Shown: positions 21,529-35,084 of the stretch, piece after piece
Layout of the letters: every line of letters starts with the position of its first letter
Numbering within the stretch: the first letter of the stretch is position 1
Assembly (NCBI GenBank): GCA_030765065.1
Contig: CM060977.1
Coordinates: 158,916,052-158,980,051 of the forward strand
Direction: 5' to 3'
Length of the DNA stretch: 64,000 nucleotides
From: Deroplatys truncata
Taxonomy: Eukaryota; Arthropoda; Insecta; Mantodea; Mantidae
Made by a program: the position numbers and the translations under genes
The notes under the pieces: model-generated
Told to the model about the DNA's origin: nothing
What the model saw: only the letters and a program-made list of their open reading frames with translations
Databases searched by the model: none

Positions 21529-24500
21529 CTGAAATGGAATACCTCATTAGTACAGGAATTCAGATGGAGCTTATGAATCTTGTCATAACCTGTAAAAAGT
21601 TTTAGTCAGAATGTGTTTCACAACTCCATTCTGCGTTACTGAACATATTCTTTCTCTAAATTCTGTGAGTGGGGAGTGTGAGGGGAGATAAAATAACTGC
21701 AGAACTATATAAGCTTTGATATGCGGAAACACTTCTACAATGTCAGTACGTGACTTGCTGTTTACTTTCTTTCAAAACCCCTTTAACTATGTTTTACCAA
21801 ACTTATGGAGGCGAACAAAAAAATAAAGGGCAGGGAATTTACATGAACATGCATGTATACATGTGTTACCTCATAAAAGCATGTTAGCCGAGAATAGATT
21901 TTACTACAATAGGTAGTATACAATTATATATATACTAATATTACAAAGAGAGAGAGAGAGAGAATGTGTGTGGTGATCTTGGAAGCCACTCAAATTCTGA
22001 TAATTCTTTCACCACTGAAAAACACTATTCTTTCAGGCATAAGCTATAAAACATTCTAAAAGTTTTAAAATTGGGTTTTTTATATTTATATCACCCACTT
22101 TCTTTGAATATCAAAATTGGAGAATATTGTTACATACTGGATAGATGGCCTAAAAGTTCACATGAGAATTAAATTAATTTTGAGTACCCAGCATGTTACA
22201 TTGAGGGGACGTATACTTGCTTGGCTGCAGAGGACCAAAACGTAGCGTGGAGGTTAAGAGGTAGGCGTGAGTTTTTCACTATACAAAATTCATAACACAA
22301 GTCTACTCACACATTCCTCATTCCTAGATTTATTTCCCAATCATTTAAGGTTCCTACATTAAAAAATGGAAGGTGGGAGATGTCCACCGATCCAAAACCC
22401 AGCTTACACACATGATACGTTCCTCATGAAATCCTGAGACAGACACTATCCCCACTACCTGTGGCTAGCAAAGCCACCAGCCAAGAGTGACAAACAACAA
22501 TGTGTCTGGTAATGACAATGTAGAACAATAATGTAAACCCCCAAATTATTAATAAGCCACATTATTTTTGGTAGTTTATTGTTGAAATGCTTTATTGTTA
22601 ATGACTTCCAGCCATAGGCGTAAATGGCCAGGTTTAGTATATACTTTTAAAACTTTTGCTGAAGTTTGTTATCGAAGGAGAATTTTTGGTATGATACTTT
22701 TTGGTTCAGTGTCAACACAGCTAGTTTACAATAAATTATTTATTCAATAAGAAAAGCATTAAACCACTACAAGAGATTTAAAAAAAATATTTATAATTAG
22801 TAAGAAGAAATATGATTATCTTCAAGGTTTACTTATTTGCATATTGAATGTATTATTTTAAAACATTCTGTAAGTATACAATGGTTTAGCATAGTATAAC
22901 AAAAACTTTTGGGCAGACATTTTCTCTCAACATATGGATACCTAATTGCACTGCTGCTAACACCCTCAATTAACATTCACATTTTCATTGTTTCATTAAT
23001 TGTCCAAGAGAGATTTTAGACAAATAATCGACAATCCTATTCCTTCCTAAATATAAAGCGTATCTCCATTTTAAATAAGCCTCTGTGTCAGTGTGATCAT
23101 AGTTTTAGTCTCAGAGTCTTTTACCAGCTTGCCATAGTTCACCACTTCTCAGTGAAGCATTTTCTTAGCACTACAACCTCCAAGTCACCTGTACGTCAGA
23201 TAATTACTTTGGAATTTTCTCGACACTTTTCCATCTTTCTGAAAAGAATCTAGGATGGGTCGAAATATTTTAGGCTTTAAATATGCTGCTTCTTGTTTGA
23301 AGGATCGTTTTGATAATGAATATTTCATTAAAGCAGAGCAGACTCACTTCATTAAAACAGAGCAGAGTTGAGAGTTTTACTATCTGTATTAAACACACTA
23401 GAACAGCCACATTTAATTGTATTAATACACTAACAAATCTATCACCAACATCTACGCACTCAGATGAAAGATAACATCGTTCAGTGGGCGATATACATAC
23501 ATACTGCATTATTGCATGGAGATGGCCCATCATAGAATGTCTACCCTGGGCAATCAGCTTGGCACTGAATATAAACAGGGCAAAAAGAACATGTGCAGCA
23601 GCATTCTGAGCATAAATTTGGCAAAGCGTCTATCAAAGAGGTGTTAGAACCCAGTTGCAGAAGGAAAGTGAAAATAACATGCAGCCACGTGTTGCTCTGC
23701 TTTAGCAGAACCAAATAAACACATAAGGAAATGTCTATCTGAGAGGGACTGCTTTGTGCAAGAGAGCAAAATCCTTCTTTCTCAATATATGTATAATAAA
23801 AAAGCACTAATGTATTTAACTGTGGCAGCAGTTTAAAAACCAAAATAAGCTAAAACACGTTTATCTCAAAATTTAGGATATACACTGTCTACCCTGTCTC
23901 CTTTGACACTATGCCACTGGTCTGAAAAAAGTTTAGTAGCCCTATTATTTGTATTTAAGAAAGTTGAAAAACATTACTATATATTAATACTTTGAAAACC
24001 TAACTTAGATTTTATTCGTTTGTATTTAACGAAAAATAGCATAAACACCGAAATTAAATTTGTTTACCTTTTTCATAATAAAATTGTATTATACAAAATG
24101 GAAATGTTTTTAAAAATAGTGGTTTATTATTAATCAATGTTATAAGAGTTAAAACAAGTGCTTGAATGTTATCCATTTCACTCCAAACAAAAATACAGCA
24201 TATTTTCAGAAGCCTATATAATACGTATTCTAAAACAAGATTTACAAATTTTCCGGCAACCTGTGGTTATCCTTAGCTTGAGTACAACTGTAGTGGACTG
24301 TGTTTTAAAAATAACTGATTTTAGGTCCGCATATTAAAAAATCCAAGGGTTTTAAATTGGAATCTTGCAAGCCACTTATTATTCCACCCTCTAGCAATCC
24401 ATCTATACATAAATACATTTACGAACAGGGAATGTATTACTGAGTTACTGTCAGATATTCTGTGTACATTTGCAGTTGTGTTCCATTATCCTGGAATGTA

Positions 24501-25097
24501 AGCAAGTTTTCATTTAAAGATTTTCTACATTCTCATCTTCCTAATTTTCTATTTCATCAATGAGAGGATTAATCCATGTAACATTTATAGATGCACAGCA
24601 CAAGCGAGATTTATCAAAAATTATTAATAATCAATGATTTATTTTTCTCTGCCATAGAGAATGATCTCTCAAAACAATGGTTTATCACTCCAGTATCTAC
24701 AATTTTGTTAACTTACAGAATCATTAAAAGTAAAATGTGCACTTATTAAACTGGTAAATATATCTTTGTAATTCAGGTGAATCTTTAGTCCCTTCAGGAT
24801 TATCTTCCAAAATTGAATTGTTCAATCAAAATGATCTTCAGTCAAGTTCTGATGTATTTTGAGTTTATAAGCCTGTACTTTGAGAATTTTATGTATTGCA
24901 TTCCTTAAATCTCCAACATAAGATGCTTTGAGGGAACCATTCATTTGGCATTTATTGGTATCAACATTGAGGCAGTATTGCAATTACAATACCAACAAAA
25001 CAATTATTAATCATCCAACCCTCATGTAAATATAGAATAATTTATGCAATCAAGTTTTAATGTAAAAAGTCATATATATTTGAACTATGTTAGTGTT
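21529..25097. other. SPTLC2 intron 2, right of exon 3
   Basis: Non-coding. It contains a TATA-rich and (AG)n stretch at about 21927-21964. A block at 22230-22480 (around TTTCCCAATCATTTAAGGTT) is weakly echoed near 49340-49370 and may be an unrecognised repeat. The minus-strand frames at 23270-23843 (LIQLNVAVLVCLIQ and similar) are hydrophobic low-complexity reads that I do not credit as genes. Confidence 0.45.
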
Positions 25098-25110
25098 AAG
25101 ATATATCAAA

Positions 25111-25407
25111 TAAAAATAGAGTTTATCTATGGACGCTCGTTAACTACTATGGTCCTTAGCGTCCCATTCTATATTGCACGTGAAACACCGGTAACTTTGC
25201 TCAGAGGCCCCTTTATCAGGCTTGAGGTTCTTTTACGTGCCATAAACCTACCACACGGGACCACCGACTTGACTTTGCTTCCCTTCCGAAGAAAGGCGTG
25301 CTAAGGATTTTTACGCCTGAAAAAATCCATCGACCTACAGCCGGGTTTGAACCCGCGACCTTGGGAACTAGAGACTAGCACGGTACCACTAGTCCACGGA
25401 GGACGAC
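25111..25407 (-). mobile_element. tRNA-derived SINE, family S copy 2
   Basis: A complete copy on the minus strand: CGTCCTCCGTGGACTAGTGG head, B-box GGGTTCAAACCCGG, family body, and tail TAACGAGCGTCCATAGATAA. It is flanked by a perfect 13-bp target-site duplication AAGATATATCAAA at 25098-25110 and 25408-25420. The insertion is in intron 2 of SPTLC2, in the same orientation as the gene. Confidence 0.95.
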
Positions 25408-25420
25408 AAGATATATCAAA

Positions 25421-26789
25421 GATGTAGGCCAAAGCTGCAACTGTTCCTCTGCAAAGGGAAAGCTGTCACCCAACACAGATAACAATACAGCAGAGAGATC
25501 GAGAGGGCAACATAATAAAAAATTTGAGTTAGAAATAAACATATGGGATGAATTGAGAGATTTTTAGAAAGTTGCAAGCATGGGTCTTCAACCTAAGGAA
25601 GATGTCATCTATATGGTGATTGGTTAGTGAAAAAGAACACTACGAATCACGCCAAATGTAGCCAATGAAAAGCTAGATTTAATGGCTAGGCAAATCCAGG
25701 CAGAAGGCCATATATTCTTGGAGCTTACAAAGAAGCCCCAGTGTCTTCATTGCAGCACAAGATATTACAGTATGTCAGTACGTAGATTTCAACACAGTAT
25801 ACTACAGTATGTCAGTTTTATCATTTCAACACCAATGACATAGTTCGTCAGTTTCTTTAGTATGTGATGCATAAGTAGTAGATGTACAATGCGAATAAGC
25901 TCAAGTTATGCAGACAGTTTCAGCAAGGCAATATTGTATATTTTATTGTGTTAAATACCTATTTGTTGTGATTGAGGCAAGACAAATAATAAATTCTCAA
26001 AGCCAAACTGTTAAGTGTTATCTTTGAACATTCCTTTTCCGATCACTCCCTACCAAGAGATGCTTATTCGACCTAACAATAGATAACTAGACGGAGCATT
26101 ACTAAATTCAAATACTTTAAAGCGATCCAATAAAAATATAACACCTGCAGACCGCAACATCTCATAAATGACCAATTGGACACAAGATTTTAAACAGACC
26201 AGCTTCATATAAATAGTTCATACAGCAATGAAAACCAAACAAAATTTTAATGAAGGCATAATTATATGTGAATGAAATTCTACAAAATATTACTTACAGC
26301 AGAAAAGAGGAGGGGATATTACAAGGAGGATAACTGCAGACATCATGAGAAGTTATACAACTTGAGTTATTTACATACAAACAAAATCTATTACTGATGT
26401 GTGCCAAGTGCTTGAACAATTTCTGACCATGATATAACTAGAACGGAATACAGATTTATGAACAAATCCTGTGTAACAACTTGGCAAAGATTCTGATTTA
26501 AACCTTTAGAGTATAGGCTATAAATTTCATTAAATATGTGTAAGTATATCCTACAGTTTCCCTTTGCTTTAAAAGCTTTAAGTGTTTTTATTACTTTTTC
26601 TTCTTGCCTAATTTACCACAATGATCTCACCAGAAAGGCATGTTCTGATGCTTCTGAACCGAAAGAGAGAAAGGAGGATGGCGAGGGAGAGAAGGTATGT
26701 ATGTGTCTCAGCATGCACCTAATAACAGCATATATAAATAAGAAACAGTGCATTTAAGCCTATGTTTTAAGGCTGCAAGCTGAACAATT
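25421..26789. other. SPTLC2 intron 2, nothing recognised
   Basis: Non-coding sequence. The direct words CACAGTATACTACAGTATGT at about 25794-25813 and nearby CAGTATGTCAGT repeats are local duplications only. Confidence 0.4.
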
Positions 26790-27665
26790 TCACAGAATTC
26801 TCTCCACCAGAAACCACAATGTAGAAACATATTTTTCTACTACCCACCTATAGTACATAGAGGAAGTATTGTATTCCACCAAAAATTTAATAGATTTCAC
26901 CAGAAAAACACATTTTGAGATCCCCTGAAACCAAAAGAGCATTTCACGAAAAGGTCGTGTATGAGTCAATGGCATAACTGAAAAACAAAATGACATACTA
27001 GTATCAAACTTAATATTTAAATTCAGCAAAAATTTTCAAAAAAATCCACTACCCCAAACTACCATTTATATAGAATTTTTTTGTTGTTATAGATTTCCTC
27101 AAAAATGCCTAACAATTTTGATTAAAATTCCAAATGTTTTGGCTATCTAATCACTAATAAAATGCATATCTTAAAATCTCTGCAAATAGCCTGTGGTCTT
27201 CTTTCTGAATTAATTGTGTGCAATTTTCTATAGCTGATAAACCAAAAAAGAGAAAAACTTACATGAAATGCATATATCTCTTCAAACAGAATTTATATAA
27301 ATTTTCTTTTATGGCACTCTATTTCTGAGATATTCACTGCTATTGATTTTAATTTTCCAATACTTAATAATGCAGCTTCTGAAGAAGTGCTAAGTCAGAA
27401 TTCTTGATTCTTGTGATGTCATGCACAGAGTGGAGTTTCAAAGACAGCAAACAGCAACCCATTTTTTCAAGATATGACTATCACTTGAGCCTCCTGTACC
27501 AACAATGTACCTTGTAACACAATGAAATGTCAAATTAAACCATTTCTGCAAATGTTTATCTTAACATTTCTCAAAAATATTTATCTTGAATAACACAAAG
27601 TAGAAAACAAGCATTTGTAAGAATAGTTCGTAGAAGAAATAGTCAAATAAAGAAAAGTCATATGG
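26790..27665 (-). repeat. Diverged family A copy A7
   Basis: Minus-oriented copy with TATTGTATTCCACCAAAAAT, TTTCACCAGAAAAACACATT, ATTTTGATTAAAATTCCAAA, ACCAAAAAAGAGAAAAACTT and GATGTCATGCACAGAGTGG in family order. It is older than the adjacent copy A8. The two lie head to tail in the same orientation with about 320 bp between them. Confidence 0.7.
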
Positions 27666-27989
27666 AGGTAACATCAGATTTTTATTTTCTCAAAATGGCT
27701 CTCATGTTATACAACCAGGAATTCATAAAAGGCAAATAAAATCTTACTGCGGGTAAAATATAGCTCTTATTAAAGGTTGCATTCCATGTCAACCTGCTAT
27801 GTAGCATTATACGTTCCCAAAATATTAGCTGTCTAAATTTTACAGACCTAAAAGAACTTATAATATAATTTAATAAACTCAGCCATACACCCTTTGGTGG
27901 CATAACTAAAATATCCACAACTTGAATGAACCACCACTATGGTTAATTGTATACTGAAACTCATGGTTACCTAGCTGACAGAAAATTCA

Positions 27990-28788
27990 CTTTTTACTTT
28001 CTCTACTACGTATAGTAAGTAGGGGAAGTATTGTATTCCACCCCCTGAATCCAAAAAAAGCAGTTTTGGAAACATGTCCCTGTGTGTGTCTGTGAACAGC
28101 ATAACTCAGAAACGAACAGTCGGATAAACACCAAACTTGGTATTTAGGTTCAGTATCTTCCAGAGATGCGAAACAAAGGTTTTCAAGAAAATCCCTCCAC
28201 CCCAGATTACCCTTTACATGGAACATTTTTCAAAAATTTTAATTTTCTCAAAAATGGCTCTAACGATTTTGATTAAAATATCATATGTTTAAGATATTTT
28301 TATGGTAAATAAAATGTATATCTTGAATTTTCTGGGAATGTCTCCAAAAGTATTCTTTATGTGAACGACTTTTGCATAACTGGTAAACCATAAGAGATAG
28401 ACAAAATGTTACTACACAAAAAATGTGTATCGCGTTAAAATACACAATTTATGTCATATACATTTTTGTTGTTGAGTGAACCATTTTCGAGATATTGCTT
28501 GTTATTCCCTTAATTTTTCCAATACTTATACTTTTTCTCAAGTGGGAATTCGTTATTCAATTTTTTTATGTGCTGGACATACAAAGAGAATGGAATGTAC
28601 CATATAGCAACCAGCTCTTAAAAGATTTGACTATCGCTTAAAGTCTAACATATTCCCTTTGCACCTACAAGAAAATTAGCAGTAAGATTAACATCTCGAT
28701 TAACATGAAGCATATGAAGAATAAGTGTATGTAAAAATAGTTTGTACAAGAGTAGAGAAAGTCATGCGAGTGTAACACATCAGATTTT
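27990..28788 (-). repeat. Family A repeat, near full-length copy A8
   Basis: It runs from ACTTTCTCTACTACGTATAG to GAGTAGAGAAAGTCATGCGA...CATCAGATTTTTT, the exact inverse of copy A1. The two are alike over their whole length, including the CTCAGAAACGAACAG and GGTTCAGTATCTTCCAGAGA blocks. A minus-strand frame (27987-28226) repeats the frame seen in copy A1, but stops elsewhere show that the element is non-coding or decayed. Confidence 0.85.
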
Positions 28789-29369
28789 TTAAAATGCTAT
28801 CAACATTTATTCCTGATTATTGCTGAAGTGAGATTTAACTTATGCCATAATATTTAACTTCCAACTGGATTTCAGTTATGCCAAAATACAAATGCTTGCC
28901 ACAATGACTTCCTTAAATGGAAGTCAGCCTTAGAAGTATATCCACAGCAGCTAAGTAGGACCTCCAACATTTCTGAATTCTTTCAAATACAGACGGATAA
29001 GTTTAGAATTTCTCTTTCTCAAAGACAGGAAATAGTTTAGTATATTCACTCAGATCTTGATCAGGAAATGTTTTGCAGTAGTTGCCAAAACTGCACGACA
29101 CCAAGAGTCAGTAACTTGGAGATATTTATAAAGAAAGCCTGTTTTTACTCGAGTAATGACAAAATCGCATACTTCGTCAGCCACAATTCATAAGGATGCC
29201 CTTAACTTAGTAACGTTTTCAAATTTTTAGGTCAATTGTGTTCTTCATTTTGTTAAATGGAATTCCTGATACCATAACACCTTCAAAGTTATAAATATAG
29301 TATCAAAGAGTAGTCATAAATCCAGTCTAATGGAAAATTCCAGAGTACTGTTTCAGAGCTCATTTAGGG
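28789..29369. other. SPTLC2 intron 2, nothing recognised
   Basis: Non-coding sequence between family A copy A8 and the non-LTR element. No coding remnant can be read with confidence before about 29370. Confidence 0.4.
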
Positions 29370-31860
29370 CTCTCTGCATACTCTACAGCAATGGTGTAAG
29401 GAAACAGACCTGTCTGTTAACCCTGACAAGACTGAAAGGAGGAGGAGGCTCCTGCCTGGGTTGTTTGGGAAGAAATTGAAGCTATCTGGAACATTAAGTA
29501 TCTAGGTTTTATCCTGGATGCTCGGCTGAGCTAGAAAAAGGATGTGGAGTATAACTCAAAGCCCAAAATATCTTGTGGGCTGTAGGAGAACCATTGGGTC
29601 GAGATGGGGCCTACGACCAAGGGTGGTCAAAATGGCTATACACTTCGGTAATAAGACCCTTGAATATCCCATGCACCATTTGTTTGATGGCCTACCTCTC
29701 TTGTGAAGGCAGTAATTGCCAAAGTAGATTTATTGTAAAGACTGACATGTCTGATAAAGAGGGCAGTGTGGATGTGTGGTGTGATGTGATGTGGTTTTAG
29801 GGGCAGTGTGGAGTACCCCAGAGTCTGCATTAGAGATCTTGATGGACCTTCCTCCTTTGCACTTGTTTATGAAGGAGGTCGCAAGGTTGAGTGCACACCA
29901 TTCCGACACTAGCAGGAGGGGGGGGGGGGTGTTTCAAGCTGTGCCCTACAAGGGACATTCACCAATTCTAACTAGACTTCTGGAGATGTGTCCCATTACC
30001 CTAATGGTAGGGGATTTCTTGGGGACTGTGTAATCTAAGTCCATTTTATACAATGGTGATACCTTCCAGGGAGAAGTGGAACCAAGAGACGGGGTCTCCC
30101 ATGAAAGCTGGGAGCCTGACATGGTTCACAGATGGCTCCCACTTCAGCAATAGGGGCCTGGGGTCATAGGACCAGGCTTACCATTCCCTTTGGAAATGTT
30201 GCCACTGTTTTTCAGACTGAGATATACGCATTTTAGCCTGTGTTATGCATATTTTTACTTTCCAGGCTAACAGGTGGAAGTGAACATCTGCTCAGATAGC
30301 CTGGCAGCTTTGAAAGCCGTTATAGTGGTCAAAGCTACATCGAAACTGGTATGGCAATGCCTAAGGATGTTGGATAGACTCTGTGTCAGCTGTCTGGTTA
30401 GTTGTGTTTGGGTTCCTTGGCATACTGGTATAAGAGGAAATGAGATGGCGGACATGCTTGCCAAGAGGGGCGCAGGACTTTATTTTATTGCACCTGAACC
30501 CTTCTGTGGTGTGTCTCCCAAAAGATCCAAGTATGAGATAACCCAGCTTACTGTGAGGGCTCATCTTGAGATCTGAAGAAAACAAGCTACTGGGGCATGG
30601 TAGAAAACAGTGAGCTTCTCCTGAATTTAACTAGATCTAAGCTCAGAGAAGTTGTTGGTTATCTTTGAAGAAGTTGTATTGTAGTTCAACTGTTGGGGAG
30701 TCAAAAGCTTGATGTAGTTTCTTGGAGCATTCGCCCCATGTACGATACAAAGTTTCCGGTGGCCTTCGCCCCAGCATTTAGGAATCAACTTTGTATTTTA
30801 ATGTTTCTTTAAATATTATATATATTTATGTTTGCCTTGGCTGTGTCAGTATTAATTTGTAAAAACATGTATCTCTTAACAGGGAGTGATGCGGCTAAGA
30901 ATGTAGGCTTACACAAATTATTTTTACTTCATTCCTTTTATTAATCCTTCACACGATTAAAAAACACTTCACTTATATAGAGAACTGAGAGATTATTTCT
31001 CAGTTACTTGCACTTTTTAACATGTAAACTTTATAATATTCTCGTCGTAATGAATTTTTGTCTCACACTGGATACGTACCGAGCGAATGAACTGCTCAGG
31101 TATGTTGCCCTCTGGCAACTGCCGTTTACCGCTTAAAGTTGTAAATTTTTCTATTTCACGTCTCTGATTGGCTAATTTTACTCCAATAGTATACTTTAAT
31201 TAACTTAAGGTTTTTCTAGTTGTTGATTGGCTATTTATAAACTGTTTTAAATATTACGTTATTATTGTTCCAAGAATTACTAGTGCATTATTAAACTTTC
31301 TAATTCATTATTGCCTTAAGGTTACCTCATTGTTAGCAACTTTCAGCCTCTATTCTCACAGCTCCTACATTATTAAATTACCTAATACATTCACATAACA
31401 TTATTATACATGTACACAATATAAACATATACAATGACTCTAATATACTTTTTATATATTGTAGTATACATATATTGCTTTAAGGCGGGCTGTTATATTT
31501 TATATTATATAATTAGACTGAAATCATTTAAGTGTTAAAAATACTGCCTCATCTTACAGGTGACAACTCTCTGAATAGATATTTATACATAATGGAACTT
31601 ACTCAAGACCCTCTATGTAGGAAATATGCAGAGAATATGAAACCTCACAGCTTATACTACGTGAATGTGAAGGTTTTGCTAAGCATAGATATACATCTCT
31701 AGGCTCCCTTTTCTTGGAATCTGAGGATATAAGAAGGGCAGAATATCAAAGGAAGTGGCCCATTTTATTTCAACTATTAGACTTCATTAAATGCTATGAC
31801 TCGTCTGCATTCAGCAACACTTTCTACCTCAGCATCTTCAGCTATTTTGAATAGTCTTGG
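29370..31860 (+). pseudogene. Non-LTR retrotransposon C-terminal half (RT end, RNase H, zinc motif), broken
   Basis: In order on the plus strand: the end of a reverse transcriptase (LSVNPDKTE-like, KYLGFILDARL, SVIRPLN); a linker (DLPPLHLFMKEVARLSA, PYKGHSPILTRLLE); an RNase H domain with TWFTDGSHF, NICSDSLAALKAV and WVPWHTGIRGNEMADMLAKR; then, beyond an inserted solo LTR, SLNRYLYIMELTQDPLCRK and ECEGFAKHRYTSLGSLFLE. The last part is the usual C-terminal zinc-knuckle end. RNase H places it in the R1/I/Jockey group. Many frameshifts and stops make it dead, and the 5' part (endonuclease and RT core) is missing. Confidence 0.85.
30666..31551. mobile_element. Solo LTR inserted in the non-LTR element
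   Basis: 886 bp, starting TGAAGAAG and ending CTGCCTCA, with TCTT duplicated at 30662-30665 and 31552-31555. Taking out the insert and one TCTT joins GGTTATCTT to ACAGGTGAC and restores an open frame (REVVGYL then TGDNSLNRY) in the host retroelement. The sequence is therefore defined at base level. It is related to 17601-18509. Internal AT-rich TATA stretches and conserved blocks fit an LTR, but which strand is sense is not settled. Confidence 0.9.
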
Positions 31861-32630
31861 ATGTACCTTTAAAGGAAGAACTGCTATCTACTTAAGCACA
31901 GAGACATGTTCAAAAGTGTATTTTTTATAACAAAACAAAAAATACCAATGTTTCACAAATTCTCAGCTTCATTGTGTCCTCTTAGTGCTAGTTCATTTTA
32001 GACAAACGTTTATGCAGCTTATTATTTTAAATAACATGTATATGTTTTTGCAAACTTTGCATTGTAACAACATTGATTCTTGGTAAGCTTCACTTAAAAC
32101 CTGACACTTCAACCAATTCTAGGAAAGCAAGGTTAAGGACATTATTTACACACTTTTCAGATTTCTCCTGCTTGCAAATTTTTCCAAGTCAGACACTCCA
32201 TCTGTCCAATTCATACATTAAGTGTCAAGTTCTAAAAAATCCATTAAATTCAGATTTTTCTTCATAATGAGAGAGAGAGCACTGCCGCCTAACTTCAAAA
32301 ACCATCTTCGTCTTAGCCACCTGAGATTTCAGTTTCTTTCTGGACCAATCCACTTCATGAAAGGAGTTCTATATTTTAGTCAACTAAGCACACCTCATCC
32401 ACTTCCCAATTTGGCACAAAGCTCAAAAATAAGTTCATACTTATAGGCAAATGGGAGCAACATAAGCACATTTACAACAGGCTAAACTTATTTGAAGTAA
32501 AATAGGTATAACATTGTAAAAAGTATGAAACGCAAAGCTTACTTGAATTTTCACTTTCACGGAGCAAATATAACAAGAGAGTAGAGAACATCATACAGAA
32601 AATAATATTGTAATACAGTACATGACAAAA
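31861..32630. other. SPTLC2 intron 2, nothing recognised
   Basis: Non-coding sequence after the 3' end of the non-LTR element. Plus-strand frames at 32073-32446 look like chance. Confidence 0.4.
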
Positions 32631-33165
32631 AAATCTGGTGTTATATTCACACAACTTTTTCTACACACTATTGTTCATTTTATATAGTATGTATAGACTA
32701 TTCTTGCAAAAGCTTATTCTTCCATCTAATTCCGTTAATTGAGATAAACTGTTTCATAAACAATTTCATTACATATTTTGCCACAAAGGGAACAGCTAGA
32801 GTCAAATGTTTAAAAATTGGTTGCTATATGCTGCTGTACATTGAAATTTCATTCTCTTTTTATTACATAACAAGAAACAAGTAGCAACAGCACTTAAATA
32901 TATAAACATTTTCCGCGTACAGGGTAGCCTGGAGAGGGGGATTTTCTTGAAAAGCTTCGTATTTCATTCTCTAAAGATACCTTAATTTAAATACCAAGTT
33001 TCGCATATATTCAATTTTTCATTTTTGGACGTTGCTTCTCTCCCCCCCTCCATAGGCACCTTTCTCTAAAACTTATTTTTATTCAGGGGGCTTCAAAACA
33101 TGAATTTTTGGTAAAATCTCAACATTGAATTTTGGATGGAATGCAATACTTTTACCACAGAAAAT
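32631..33165 (+). repeat. Family A-related copy A9, internally deleted
   Basis: Left end AAATCTGGTGTTATATTCAC, then ATCTAATTCCGTTAATTGAG, then a jump from about 32910 to the GGTAGCCTGGAGAGGGGGAT and TTTTGGATGGAATGCAATAC right-hand blocks. The central GTCTATCTCTTA region is missing. Confidence 0.65.
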
Positions 33166-33661
33166 GGAAACAGAAATATAATTTATGAAAGGAAGTCTTT
33201 TGCTGTAGTTTTCAAATACCCCATAACAGAGAAAAAGGAATTTTGTGAACTATAACACAAGCTAACATTAAACAATATTAGGTAAAAGGTGTATCACTCA
33301 TTTAAAACTTTAACAACCCTCAGGCAAGCATTGCTAGTGCAAAGTTAAAATCCTAAAAAAAATATTTTAGATTGTTCCCCCTGCATATCAAAATTTGTAT
33401 CTAAATTTACAAGAAAACTTAGACGACATGTAGCTTTTTATCAACAATCAGAATAGGAGTAGAAGATGAAAATAAGAAAAGGTTGAAGGATTTCTTTTAT
33501 CAATTATCTTTAAGGTAATTCCTTAATAATGTGAGAGCAAGAATAGGAAATAAACCCACAACACTTTTTCTTAATATTCTAAATTTATTTCAATAAAATT
33601 GCACATTTTTATTCACTGATATACATTGCATGTGTTTGATAATTTGTGGATAGTCATTCAC
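33166..33661. other. SPTLC2 intron 2, nothing recognised
   Basis: AT-rich, no repeat ends or coding remnants seen. Confidence 0.4.
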
Positions 33662-34945
33662 ACTTTCTCTTTCTCTACTGCTTAGCTATAGTAAGTAATG
33701 GAGGTATTGTATTACAACAAAAAATTTGATACCAAGATTTCAGTGAAAATACACGTATTTAGGCAAATGGAAAAAGAAAAGAAAATAGTATTTTTAAAAA
33801 AGGACCACCAATGTGTGTGTATGTGTGTGGGTGCGCGTGCGCACATCAGTGTGCCCGTGTGAACTGCAGAACTCAAAAATGAAAAGTCAGTTAAATACCA
33901 AACTTTGTAGTTTAGTTCTGCATCCCCAAGGAGGCAACATGAAAATTTTCAAGAAAGTCCCCCATTGCAAAACTAACCTTGCAAAAAACAACTTTAATTA
34001 TTTTGACTTGCTCAAAAATGACTAATGATTTTGATTAAAATACAATATATTTAAGATATTTGCATGACAAATAAAATGCATAACTTTAATTTTCTGGGAA
34101 TAGCCGGTGAAGACCTCTTCATTTAAGTAGTTTTGTGTAACTGATAAACCATAAGAGAAATAAAAACATACTACCCAAAAAAAATTAGATCATTTTAAAC
34201 TGCACAACTTATTTAAAATAACCTTCTTTGTGGCATTAATTATTTCAGAGACGTTATTATTAGTATAAATTTTTCAATACTTTTGTCATTTGGAAGGAAT
34301 TTTGTATAACTGGTAAATCATAAGAGATAGCCAAAAATGCATTACACAAAAAAAAAATTTAGATCATTTTAAAATGCACCTCTTTTGTAACATTAACCAT
34401 TTCAGAGATATCAGTTATTATTAGTTTCAATTTTTCAATACTTTTGTCATTTCTTTAAAGTATTGCCTCCACAATACAATAGAAAGAGTTTGGAATTTCT
34501 AGGCTGGCATATAACGCCTGCTTTTAAACACCTGAATACTGATTAGATTTCCCCTATCCCCCTTGTTCCTAAGATTTATCACGTTCATATAAAGCAGACA
34601 GCATAAGCTTTCATAAGAATAGTTTTTAGAAGCTATATAAAAATATAGTAGACAGTGAAAGTCAGTGAATGTAACATAACATTTTTTAAAGTTTTGTCAC
34701 TATTCACTTGGTTCCCACGGTCATGAAGAGATAATGAAATTTTAATGTCAGCATATACAAACCTGGTTTTTAAACACCTGTCTATCGATTTGCTTTCCTC
34801 TATTTGCTACCTACAAGGAAATGTGTAATAAGACTAATTCTGCAAAGGTTTATCCTGATTAACACAAAGTGATAGAAAAATAAGTTTATAGAGGCTAAGT
34901 AAAAGAGAGAGAGCATTAGTGGGTAGAGGAAATCACGTGAAAGCA
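33662..34945 (-). repeat. Family A-related compound copy A10 with internal duplications
   Basis: It starts with TTTCTCTACTGCTTAGCTAT (right end, inverted). It passes a TG-rich microsatellite (33811-33850) at the place where other copies have CA runs. The segment around GTAACTGATAAACCATAAG is then repeated (about 34120-34260 and 34295-34450), and two successive left-end segments follow (to about 34690 and 34945). So more than one copy, or local duplication, is merged here. Confidence 0.65.
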
Positions 34946-35084
34946 ACATGTTTGGTTTATCAATAGTACTTATTTCAGATTACAAATCTCATAAGTAAGT
35001 TTGATTAGTGAAGACCAACAGCGAAGAACAACAAGCCTTATTGCTCATTATATAACATTTAAGCACTGTCCCCCTAAGCACCCA

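Noticed and set aside
23270-23843. Pair of minus-strand frames as a membrane protein gene
   Set aside because: Hydrophobicity follows from T-rich codons, there is no start context or splice logic, and nothing resembles a known family.
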